In this document: in pieces, positions 52,379 to 59,924 of the stretch | Layout: the number at the start of each line of letters is the position of its first letter | Position numbering within the stretch: the stretch's first letter is position 1 | Translations under genes and position numbers: made by a program | Notes under the pieces: generated by a model | Seen by the model: only the letters and a program-made list of their open reading frames with translations | Told to the model about the DNA's origin: nothing | The model's database searches: none | Assembly (NCBI RefSeq): GCF_003268025.1 | Contig: NZ_QLUW01000004.1 | Location: 1 to 64,000 of the forward strand | Direction of reading: 5' to 3' | DNA from: Paenibacillus montanisoli | GTDB lineage: Bacteria > Bacillota > Bacilli > Paenibacillales > Paenibacillaceae | Length of the DNA stretch: 64,000 nt

Positions 52379-52573
52379 ATGGATTTTTATCATTCCTGGA
52401 TCTATCAAAAGGTGATCAACACCGAATGGTTTATGTGGATCATTGTGTATTTGGTCCTTGGCATCAGCATTCTGTCACCGGTATTGGTGTGGTATTTTAT
52501 TAATGGGAAGAAGTTCATTAAACAGTACTTCGAGCATCGGAAGCAGCGGCAGCAAACTGGAAATTCGACTTGA
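52379..52573 (+). CDS. Small single-span membrane protein, 64 aa
   Basis: One hydrophobic span (WFMWIIVYLVLGISILSPVL) between a short N-terminus and a basic tail (FEHRKQRQQT). AAAGGAG stands 10 nt before the ATG. Divergent from gerAA, whose start is 105 bp away. Small membrane proteins that tune germinant receptors are known (GerD/GerXD-like subunits), but no sequence relation is visible; the link is positional only. Confidence 0.6.
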   Translation: MDFYHSWIYQKVINTEWFMWIIVYLVLGISILSPVLVWYFINGKKFIKQYFEHRKQRQQTGNST

Positions 52574-52779
52574 AGTAAAAATGGATCCAAATTCCAACAT
52601 GCATCAGGTAGGTTTTCCCAAGGCGGGGAATGTTATGCGAGAAGGAAGGCCCAAGCGCCTAAGGCGCCCCGAGTCTTTTCGAGTAAAAATCCTATTTTTC
52701 GCTAACACATGGATGCCTTCGAACATATACTAAATTGGAAAATGCTCTTCTTAATGAAAGTTCTTTAACCAACCGGTCA

Positions 52780-52808
52780 TTGACAGCAAAGGATATAATG
52801 AGTAAAGT
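52780..52808 (+). promoter_or_regulatory. Candidate promoter of the riboswitch transcript
   Basis: TTGACA (52780-52785), 17-bp spacer, TAAAGT (52803-52808). Two TATAAT hexamers (52794, 52809) lie nearby at poorer spacing, so the exact -10 is uncertain. The 200 bp before it (52574-52779) show nothing I can name. Confidence 0.4.
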
Positions 52809-52814
52809 TATAAT

Positions 52815-52935
52815 CAGCTTAGTTTCCGGTCATCCGGAAAGCGGGGAAACCAATCTTTTGGGGCGAATCGGTCGATTGCCAGGCCGTAGGGAACCATCTA
52901 TCCCGAGTCCGTCAGCTAACCTCGTAGGCTATGGA
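52815..52935 (+). ncRNA. c-di-AMP riboswitch (ydaO/yuaA class)
   Basis: The conserved core blocks appear in order: GGGGAAACCAATCTTTTGGG followed by GCGAATC, then GTAGGGAACC, ATCCCGAGTCC and GTCAGCTAACCTCGTAGGC. These match the ydaO consensus, including the hallmark CAGCTAAC and the G-rich segment after the first loop. Ligand binding normally favours termination, and two terminators follow. The regulated gene would be the aminomutase-like gene at 53134. Confidence 0.93.
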
Positions 52936-52970
52936 TGGGTCATGTGTTTGAGTTTGAATTGCACATTAAT

Positions 52971-52993
52971 GACCCTTAATCAGGGTCTTTTTC
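52971..52993 (+). terminator. First terminator after the riboswitch
   Basis: GACCCT-TAATC-AGGGTC then TTTTTC, 36 nt after the aptamer. Likely expression-platform terminator. Confidence 0.85.
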
Positions 52994-53004
52994 TGTCTTT
53001 AGAA

Positions 53005-53061
53005 GGCCCTAGCATGAATGCGAGAAGGTTGTTCTCGTTTCATGCAGTGGGTCTTTTTTTA
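53005..53061 (+). terminator. Second terminator after the riboswitch
   Basis: Long stem: GGCCCT, GCATGAA and CGAGAA on the left pair with TTCTCG, TTCATGC and GGGTC on the right, followed by TTTTTTT. About 70 nt before the downstream gene. Confidence 0.8.
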
Positions 53062-53133
53062 TTCTTCTTTCAGGGTGAAGGGCGGTTTCCGGCAGCGGCA
53101 TCGATGTGAAACATACCTTAGGGAGGGATTGAA

Positions 53134-54249
53134 TTGGCGAAGCGGAAGGATAGGATGGATACGGGACAGCTCACTGCCGGAACGCAGGCGGAACGGGACC
53201 AATTCGAGCAGTATGCAGAGAAGTGCGTGTTATGGAATGAATACTATTTAAATTTGATCGATTGGAGCGATCCTCACGATCCCATTCAAAAGCTGATTCT
53301 GCCAAATGGGGATGAGCTTAATATGATGGATCGGATCTGGGCCGCAGTGAATGAATTTCCGAATGGAGCCGAGATCAACCGCGGGGGAGATTGTTTCCGA
53401 ATCCGATTGTCCAGCGATGAGGCGCTAACGGATTCCGAAATCGAGGCCGGGCTGCAGCAAATCGCAGCGAATTCGGAAATCAGCAGCGTGATGCTGACAG
53501 GCGAGGACGGCCTGACGCTAACGACACCGAAGCTGCGAGACATTTTGACGAAAGCCAGTGAAATCGACCATGTACGGATCATCCGTTTCGGTTCCAGGAT
53601 GCCCGTCATGAACCCTATGCGCATCTATGAAGACGAAGACCTCCTCGAAACCATTAAGCAGCATTCCTCGTCGGAGAAACGAATCTACGTCATGGCCCAC
53701 ATCAATCACCCGCGCGAGTTAACGGCCGAAGCCAAGCGCGGCTTTACCGCACTGCAGCAAGCAGGAGCCGTTGTCGTGAATCAAACCCCCGTTCTCAAAG
53801 GCATTAATGATGATCCCGATGTACTAAGCGATCTGCTCGATCAATTATCGTGGGCCGGCGTGACGCCCTATGATCTCTTCATTCACAGACCGGAAGCGGA
53901 TAATAGCGACTCTGGGCTGCCTCTTTCCGAAGCGTACCGCATCGTAGAACAAGCCAAAGCACGCACGTCCGGTTTGGGGAAGCGAGTACGGCTGTCCATG
54001 AGCCATCCATCCGGCAAAATCGAGATTGTGGCGATCAAGGACGGTAAAGCTTATTTGAAATATCTCCGGTCCGGACATATGCTAACGATCGATTGTCCAG
54101 AGGAGGCATCCTGGTTTGACGATCTGCCTGATCATGAGCAGGATTGGAATCAGCCGGAGAAGGAAGCAGGCTCGAATGCATCGGCAGATGTGCCGGAACC
54201 GAAAACCTGGCAGCAAACGCGATCGACTTGGCATGTTATTCATGATTGA
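53134..54249 (+). CDS. Lysine 2,3-aminomutase (KamA)-like protein lacking the radical-SAM cysteines
   Basis: 371 residues that follow KamA/AblA: DPIQKLILPNGDEL near 49, VMLTGEDGLTLTTPKLRDIL, VRIIRFGSRMPVMNPMRI, YVMAHINHPRELTAEA, VNQTPVLKGINDDPDVLSDL and PYDLFIHRPEADN. The PLP-lysine region survives as HPSGKIEIV (K295). The CX3CX2C motif expected near residue 85-95 is absent; the only cysteines are C31, C87 and one near 322. It therefore cannot bind the canonical 4Fe-4S cluster and probably has no aminomutase activity. TTG start 6 nt after GGGAGGG. Regulatory, PLP-binding or decayed roles are possible. Confidence 0.8.
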   Translation: MAKRKDRMDTGQLTAGTQAERDQFEQYAEKCVLWNEYYLNLIDWSDPHDPIQKLILPNGDELNMMDRIWAAVNEFPNGAEINRGGDCFRIRLSSDEALTDSEIEAGLQQIAANSEISSVMLTGEDGLTLTTPKLRDILTKASEIDHVRIIRFGSRMPVMNPMRIYEDEDLLETIKQHSSSEKRIYVMAHINHPRELTAEAKRGFTALQQAGAVVVNQTPVLKGINDDPDVLSDLLDQLSWAGVTPYDLFIHRPEADNSDSGLPLSEAYRIVEQAKARTSGLGKRVRLSMSHPSGKIEIVAIKDGKAYLKYLRSGHMLTIDCPEEASWFDDLPDHEQDWNQPEKEAGSNASADVPEPKTWQQTRSTWHVIHD

Positions 54250-54273
54250 TGCGCCTGCGTTCAGACAAACATG

Positions 54274-54304
54274 AAAAAAGCGCCCTCGAAGAGGAGCGCT
54301 TTTC
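54274..54304. terminator. Bidirectional terminator
   Basis: AAAAAGCGC-CCTC / GAGG-AGCGCTTTT between two convergent genes. Confidence 0.88.
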
Positions 54305-54310
54305 GTTTCG

Positions 54311-54616
54311 TTAATTGAGCTCCCACCACCGCTGCGTCCTCTCTCTCAAAGATGCTCGCTGCCTTCTTTCCGACGAGTTTTCTATGGGAGCCGCGTGGTG
54401 CAATCCCCTTCTGCTCATTTCCGTTTTGATCATCAATAAGAAACTAAGCCCAAAAATCCCTACCCAACTTAGCCCAAAAAGGACAACCACTTGTCCGATG
54501 CCCATCTCCAATGTCCTCGATGAGATAATCGTAACCGCACTTGAGAGAATGACGGAGAGACATAAGGCATTATTTTTAAGGCGATTGAGCGGGAGAAGGA
54601 TCACATTCTTACTCAT
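54311..54616 (-). CDS. Small membrane protein, 101 aa
   Basis: Two hydrophobic segments (NALCLSVILSSAVTIISSRT and GIGQVVVLFGLSWVGIFGL), then a basic Arg-rich tail. Start ATG 54616, 7 nt after AAGGGGAT. It sits beside a shared terminator with the KamA-like gene. An antisense frame of similar length has no binding site and is rejected. Function unknown. Confidence 0.55.
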   Translation of the reverse strand: MSKNVILLPLNRLKNNALCLSVILSSAVTIISSRTLEMGIGQVVVLFGLSWVGIFGLSFLLMIKTEMSRRGLHHAAPIENSSERRQRASLRERTQRWWELN

Positions 54617-54740
54617 CAGGCATATCCCCTTCTCTAAGAATCTTCCAACCACATGGAGTTAATGATTCGACAATTTCCAGCATAATCCTTCTTACCCTTG
54701 TCGGTTTGTGGCTAAAACAGTATTTGTTCGTTTATAGAAG

Positions 54741-54771
54741 AAAAGAGCTGCAGGATAATCCCGGCAGCTCC
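54741..54771 (-). terminator. Terminator of the mcrBC operon
   Basis: GAGCTGC/GCAGCTC stem with a 12-nt loop; TTTTCTTC follows on the minus strand. About 125 nt after the last gene. Confidence 0.7.
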
Positions 54772-54896
54772 TTAAAATTTCACATTCAATTAAACATCAA
54801 ATATCCAGTCCGGCTTTACTTTGTAATGAGGGTACTAAGTGATGAACGAAATGAATTGTTGTTCCATCCTTTTGTCCTAGTGTAATAACTTCAAAA

Positions 54897-55520
54897 CTAC
54901 TCTTTGATGTCAATCCATTTTACATTTACCTTTGTATTTGGGTAGTATTTTAATATTTTAAAATTTTGGCTAACAGTTGTAGCTTGTGGCAGGTAGAAAA
55001 ACAAAAACTTCTCAACATCATTTGGATTTATATTAATACCATTCTCTCCGTTTAATTTATTTCCATGTTCAAGGGATTGAATTTCGTTTTTCAATTTTGA
55101 ATTATTTCGTTCATTTGTAGCAGCGAATATTTCGCATGCAATCTGCTTCAATTTTCCGCTTGCATCTGTAAAGGGCGTACTATATAAATCTAACCCCTTA
55201 CTTTGAGCTAGGTTACAGGTAAAGTAAATATCTCTACTAAAAGGAGCAAACATTTGATACAACTCAAGACATGCTTTGAACGTGATAATATAACCAAACA
55301 CATGATTTACTATTTCGTAGATACTAATATCCTCATCTTTTGTAGAGTAAGGAATATTACTGAATTTCCCGAACTTCAACACTTCCATTAGTCGGTATTC
55401 AGTATTATTGTTGTTATCCATTTGATTTATTAATTCTGTGTATATGACTTTCAAATAAGTGTGAAGTTCTTTCAAACAACTTTCTGCATGGGCCTTACTT
55501 TGAATTACTTTTACTGGCAT
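54897..55520 (-). CDS. Unknown protein of the mcrBC operon, 207 aa
   Basis: Mostly helical first half (AESCLKELHTYLKVIYTELI) and beta-like second half; no family or motif recognised. Start ATG 55520, 6 nt after GGGGAG. It follows the UDG-like gene by about 55 nt on the same strand with no terminator between, so it is probably the fourth gene of the restriction operon. Strongly AT-rich. Confidence 0.6.
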   Translation of the reverse strand: MPVKVIQSKAHAESCLKELHTYLKVIYTELINQMDNNNNTEYRLMEVLKFGKFSNIPYSTKDEDISIYEIVNHVFGYIITFKACLELYQMFAPFSRDIYFTCNLAQSKGLDLYSTPFTDASGKLKQIACEIFAATNERNNSKLKNEIQSLEHGNKLNGENGININPNDVEKFLFFYLPQATTVSQNFKILKYYPNTKVNVKWIDIKE

Positions 55521-55575
55521 CACGTGCTCCCCATTTTCCTCTAATTATTTTTGATTAATAATATAATTACAGGTG

Positions 55576-56436
55576 CTAGTTTATACAGCGGAGGTTTCTT
55601 CTAATTGTATTTATGGAATTTGTTGTATATGGCGGTATAAAAGTCTCATTCTTTTTCCCAGGGAATGGAGCTGCTATAAAATCTCTTTTTACAATGACGT
55701 CTTCCGCTAAAATAGGTACTGTTGTGTTACTTTGTTTCAAAACAGGGGTTAATGGTATCTCCCTATGTAAGTAATGAAACCCTACTTCTCCTAATGTTAT
55801 AATCAGGTCCGGTTTACAAAAGTTAATTTCGCTCACCAAAAGTTCTTTCGATTCTTTTACGTTCAAATTTAATAGATCTTTTTGAAACCCATAAACATAT
55901 GAGTCATCCCTAAGTGTTTTCCTCTTCTGCTCACTGATAAATTGTTTAAATTTCATTGTATCCCTAGGATATACCTTCCTGGCATCCGTAACGAATGCAA
56001 AATCTAAATCAATTCCACATTCGATTAAGTAATTCTTTGCCATTCCCCAACTTGCAAATCTCTCTAATCGGTTATTATGAATATAATTATTGTATGAATT
56101 AGTATCCATTACGCTCTCATTCATTAAATTCATGTAGAATGCTATACTCCCAGCATCTTCTGAAAGAGAATCCTGGGAAATTATGAACACTCTTGTTCCT
56201 TTATCAAGAGTAAAATACTTTTTTCCCCACCAAGGCAAATCAGCTCCAAGTCTATCAGATTCATCTTTCTGATTCTGTAATAAAAATTCAATTTCATGAG
56301 CATAATGATTCTCACTATGGGTTCTTTGGAAAACCCTTAATGCAGTATTATCGATGAATCGTTTTTTGGGATAAATAGCATAATTAGAATAAACTTGCGC
56401 CAACTCTAATATCGCTTCTTTTCTATTCAATCTCAT
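55576..56436 (-). CDS. Probable uracil-DNA-glycosylase-superfamily protein
   Basis: 286 residues. Three segments match the order of family 4/5-type glycosylases. Residues 83-100 (VFIISQDSLSEDAGSIAF) take the place of the active-site motif ending in ED..G. Residues 147-160 (AFVTDARKVYPRDT) take the place of the 'tNaVKcrPpgN' segment. Residues 208-221 (KPDLIITLGEVGFH) take the place of 'P.lii.LG..A'. The C-terminal PFPGKKN may replace the HPS motif. Active residues differ, so base specificity may be altered or activity lost. Third gene after mcrB and mcrC; GAAGAGGGG before the ATG. Assignment is by eye. Confidence 0.55.
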   Translation of the reverse strand: MRLNRKEAILELAQVYSNYAIYPKKRFIDNTALRVFQRTHSENHYAHEIEFLLQNQKDESDRLGADLPWWGKKYFTLDKGTRVFIISQDSLSEDAGSIAFYMNLMNESVMDTNSYNNYIHNNRLERFASWGMAKNYLIECGIDLDFAFVTDARKVYPRDTMKFKQFISEQKRKTLRDDSYVYGFQKDLLNLNVKESKELLVSEINFCKPDLIITLGEVGFHYLHREIPLTPVLKQSNTTVPILAEDVIVKRDFIAAPFPGKKNETFIPPYTTNSINTIRRNLRCIN

Positions 56437-56496
56437 ACCCCTCTTCCGATTCGAGATGTAGATATCAACTGGTCATCTTAATGATCGCGAAATACA

Positions 56497-57798
56497 TCAT
56501 ACCCGTTCCTTTACTAACCGTTCTTTCAACATGCTAAGACTACCATCAATGTTTGACACATCCACAAAAAATAAGTTTACTTTTGTTTCAACAAAGTTTT
56601 CGTCATACGACTCAAAACTAATAGCAACATTCTTTACTTCTTCGTTTACCGGATATAATAGCCATATTTCTGGGGTTTTGTATTTCTTAGAGTAAGCGTA
56701 CATCTGATACATGTCGGCTTGTGCTATACCGTAATTCTGTCGAGAATTATTAGTCAAAAACTTCCATTTTGTATCGATAATTATCTTACTGCCATCATCA
56801 CGAGTAATGACAATATCAGGCCTCAAAGCAAATTGCCTTGGAGTATCAAATAAATAAAATCCTTTATCTTGCGTTGATACTTCCCATGCTAAATCTGCCA
56901 ATACTCTCTTTAAGTTCTGGGCTACATAGGCCTCGAATACTTTCTCCATCGGAAACAGAAGTGCTCTTGCGGTTGTATCTCCAGAAAATGTCGTAAAGCT
57001 CTGATTCAATAAGAAAACTTTGGACCATCGCATCAACTGCTCGTAAACCTTTGTTTTTCTGTCAATTATTACTCGAGAAATATCTTTAATATAATTTGTA
57101 GATGTTTCAATTATTTCAAAGCTGGAAAGCTGTTGACTTATTTCTTTAATATTAGCTGCACTTCCGGATACTTGTTGTAGCTTCAATAGTGTCGATTTAA
57201 TCAATCGATTTTCTGGTCGGTTTACACCGAATTCATCATAGCCCACGTAGAATCGTTCTTTATGCACCAAATTCTCCTTAAGATGCTCCCGAACGATCAA
57301 TTTTCCTTTATAGAAATTCAAATTGTCTTCAACCGGCAAATAGGATGAACGTATTCCTTTCCTGATAAGTTCACGTACTTCCTGGATATACATATTGATA
57401 AAAATCTCATAAAGGTTCATCCGGTCCACTTTCAAATTTGCATCATTGAACACTTTACTTTGAAATTCCTTCATACTTCGGAGCATTCTAAGAAATATAC
57501 GTTTTGTATCATCCATCTCATGATAAGATATCTTGGGAAGGATCTGGAGTTGGAAGCCACTTTTCGTTTGAATTAATCCAACATAATTCTTCGCCTGGAT
57601 GACCTTGCCAACATTGCGTCGCACACCAATTTTCAAGAAATCCACAGCTGCGGCTTCCTGGGTATCGTTATATGCTAAAATTAAATTTTCCAATTCAGTA
57701 AAGATTTCTTCATTTATGTACTTAAAAGCAGCATCTATCTCATAATCCGTATTGCAAGTTATGGACTCAAACTCACGAACCTCTAACAACCTGTCCAT
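56497..57798 (-). CDS. mcrC: McrC, nuclease subunit of an McrBC-type restriction system
   Basis: 433 residues. The C-terminal PD-(D/E)XK nuclease is visible as FALRPDIVITR...IIIDTKWKFL, preceded by FPMEKVFEAYVAQNLKRVL, typical of McrC/LlaJI-type partners. It cuts DNA when activated by the McrB motor at modified sites. It begins 14 nt after mcrB. The weak GGTGAAAAG site suggests translation coupled to mcrB. Confidence 0.92.
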   Translation of the reverse strand: MDRLLEVREFESITCNTDYEIDAAFKYINEEIFTELENLILAYNDTQEAAAVDFLKIGVRRNVGKVIQAKNYVGLIQTKSGFQLQILPKISYHEMDDTKRIFLRMLRSMKEFQSKVFNDANLKVDRMNLYEIFINMYIQEVRELIRKGIRSSYLPVEDNLNFYKGKLIVREHLKENLVHKERFYVGYDEFGVNRPENRLIKSTLLKLQQVSGSAANIKEISQQLSSFEIIETSTNYIKDISRVIIDRKTKVYEQLMRWSKVFLLNQSFTTFSGDTTARALLFPMEKVFEAYVAQNLKRVLADLAWEVSTQDKGFYLFDTPRQFALRPDIVITRDDGSKIIIDTKWKFLTNNSRQNYGIAQADMYQMYAYSKKYKTPEIWLLYPVNEEVKNVAISFESYDENFVETKVNLFFVDVSNIDGSLSMLKERLVKERV

Positions 57799-57812
57799 CT
57801 TTTCACCATACT

Positions 57813-59741
57813 CTAATAGATTTGTTTATAGCTTTCTGCATTATAAAAAGCAGCTTTCTGGATCGTATATTTCTTTTCTGGCAGGTCAATATCCGGATTA
57901 CCTTTGAACACATTCTTCACTTTAATATCTGTATCAAGAACAAACTTGTGTGCACGATCCGCTTTTGCATTATCCCCAAGCACAAATTGGATCTTACTGT
58001 AGTCCTCATAGAAATATTCCTGAAGGAGTGGAACAATCGAATTCATAAAAATGCCGGCTAGATTCATTAATGAAGGATCCTTTTTTAAAGAAGTAAAATA
58101 GGAATGGCCAATTGTATGCTCTCGATCAAATAGAGATTCAATTCTTTCATTTATCGTTTCTAACATCTTTGCAACTTGGACTCCTTCGACCTCAATGATC
58201 CCCAACTTTGTAAGCACATTTACATTGGGCATCATTTCAATAAACGTAAACCTTCTTCTTAAAGCAGTATCCAACAACGCAATCGATCGGTCTGCAGTAT
58301 TCATTGTGCCAAGGAGGTAAACATTGTTGGGAACGCCGAATTTGTCCCCTGTATATGGTAAAGTCGTCGTCGTCGGTTCTGCCCCACCGATTCTCTTTGT
58401 TGGTTCGATTAGTGTAATTAGCTCACCGAATATTTTTGATATATTTCCCCTGTTTATCTCATCAATAATAAAAACGCGAGGCACATCAGTGCGAGGCACA
58501 TCAGTTAGATTAGTATATTCATTATCCTTTTCTTCTTTTACTTGTTCACAGAATTTCTTGAAGACTCCGTCCGCATATACGTATCTTAAGTCTGACATTG
58601 AGTCGTCATTTGGTGATTTTATTACTGGCTTTATTCCTTCAATAAATTCCTCATAACCATATGACTGATGGAACGTGGTAAAGGCAATTCTCCCTTCTTT
58701 TTTCAATTGCTCATATCGATCTAGAACCTGTTTATAAGGTAAACTCTCTAAATTTGCAAGACTTTCTTTATCACATATTGCGACTGCGTACAGCACTGTG
58801 TTGTAGGTTTTACCGGTACCAGGTGGACCGTACAAAATTTGATTTTTTGGGAACTCCAACGAGAACACTTCCTTGCGTGGGATATGGTTAGTAATTCCGA
58901 TATTTCGCTTTATTTCATTTATTAAGTTATCGCTTTCGTCCTCTTTTAGGATTAGTCTTGTAGATACACCTTCTTGTAATCTTCCCTCTAACTCTTGAAA
59001 CATCTCTTCATCAATCTTTACTTTGATAAATTCTTTTTCTCTCCATATTCTAAGTTTTAGAATTAACGCTTGGCCATCAAGTCCATACTCTTTACACTTC
59101 TTTGCTATTTTGTTTAACGACTCTTTACTCGGCATCTCACGATAAGTTCGGATATTTCTAACCTTAACATCACCTTTATTAATATTCGGTAACCCATCCT
59201 CTAATTTAAATAAACTATTAGAATCCTCATTCTCAATAAAATATTGGTTATCTTTGAAATAAGCACGTTTAAAATGAATTTCATTATTTTTCATGAGTTC
59301 TTTTATTATCTTTCCAAGCTCAATTGCTTGCTTAAGTTCTGTTATATTTTCTGTAGTAAATGGCTTTCCTAGATAAGCATCTAGCTTGATAATTTCCTCA
59401 ATAAATTCAAATGGCAGCATAAAAGATGCATCTGGGTTACGTCCATGAGTATATCTGTACCCCATAGCTGGGTGTTCAAATATTTCTGTTACTGTTCCCC
59501 TGTGTGTTATCATAGGGAATCCAGTAATTCTTCCTCTTAATACAGGATCTTTAATATTATTTTTTATTTTCGCTCCGGCAATTATATAAACAACGTCTCC
59601 AATATTTTCATTAATATCAATATTATTTTTTCGCTGATATTCAGTCTTACTAGCCAAAGATCTAGGCCAATAAAATGTTCCTGTTTTAATAAATGGTTCA
59701 AATTCCTCTATTGTGTTAGAAAAAATAGCAAATTCTCTCAC
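57813..59741 (-). CDS. mcrB: McrB, AAA+ GTPase of an McrBC-type restriction system
   Basis: 642 residues. The N-terminal ~110 residues (GTFYWPRSLASKTEY, GDVVYIIAGAK, then RGRITGFPM) look like a PUA/EVE-type modified-base reader. A helical linker follows, then the motor: Walker A YGPPGTGKTYN (about 315), Walker B FIIDEINRGNISKIFGELI and the McrB GTP signature GTMNTADRSIALLD, with sensor ALRRRF. GTG start after GGAGGAAGGG. A perfect 23-bp palindrome lies upstream. The N-terminal domain sets the target modification, which is unknown here. Confidence 0.93.
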   Translation of the reverse strand: MREFAIFSNTIEEFEPFIKTGTFYWPRSLASKTEYQRKNNIDINENIGDVVYIIAGAKIKNNIKDPVLRGRITGFPMITHRGTVTEIFEHPAMGYRYTHGRNPDASFMLPFEFIEEIIKLDAYLGKPFTTENITELKQAIELGKIIKELMKNNEIHFKRAYFKDNQYFIENEDSNSLFKLEDGLPNINKGDVKVRNIRTYREMPSKESLNKIAKKCKEYGLDGQALILKLRIWREKEFIKVKIDEEMFQELEGRLQEGVSTRLILKEDESDNLINEIKRNIGITNHIPRKEVFSLEFPKNQILYGPPGTGKTYNTVLYAVAICDKESLANLESLPYKQVLDRYEQLKKEGRIAFTTFHQSYGYEEFIEGIKPVIKSPNDDSMSDLRYVYADGVFKKFCEQVKEEKDNEYTNLTDVPRTDVPRVFIIDEINRGNISKIFGELITLIEPTKRIGGAEPTTTTLPYTGDKFGVPNNVYLLGTMNTADRSIALLDTALRRRFTFIEMMPNVNVLTKLGIIEVEGVQVAKMLETINERIESLFDREHTIGHSYFTSLKKDPSLMNLAGIFMNSIVPLLQEYFYEDYSKIQFVLGDNAKADRAHKFVLDTDIKVKNVFKGNPDIDLPEKKYTIQKAAFYNAESYKQIY

Positions 59742-59761
59742 CTAAGCCCTTCCTCCTCAAC

Positions 59762-59784
59762 TTATGATACATAATGTATCATAA
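59762..59784. promoter_or_regulatory. Perfect 23-bp palindrome before mcrB
   Basis: TTATGATACAT, one central A, and the exact reverse complement of the arm, 21-43 bp before the GTG start. It has no T-run and lies between promoter and start, so I read it as an operator for an unseen repressor. Confidence 0.6.
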
Positions 59785-59822
59785 CATGAATAACACTATT
59801 TATATAGATCCCATTACTAACA

Positions 59823-59862
59823 GAAAAAAGAACTGACTCCACTCAGTATTGGAATCAGTTCC
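59823..59862 (-). terminator. Terminator of the NERD-helicase gene
   Basis: GAACTGA-TTCC / GGA-GTCAGTTC stem followed by TTTTTTCTG on the minus strand. It separates the helicase from mcrBC. Confidence 0.85.
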
Positions 59863-59924
59863 TATTAGATGTTAGGTCTAAAAGTCTTCTGCCTTTAATC
59901 ATTGCTGTTACGCTTTAGTCCTAA

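Noticed and set aside
54315-54662. 115-codon plus-strand frame
   Set aside because: It is antisense to a minus-strand frame with a ribosome binding site and two membrane spans, and has neither itself.
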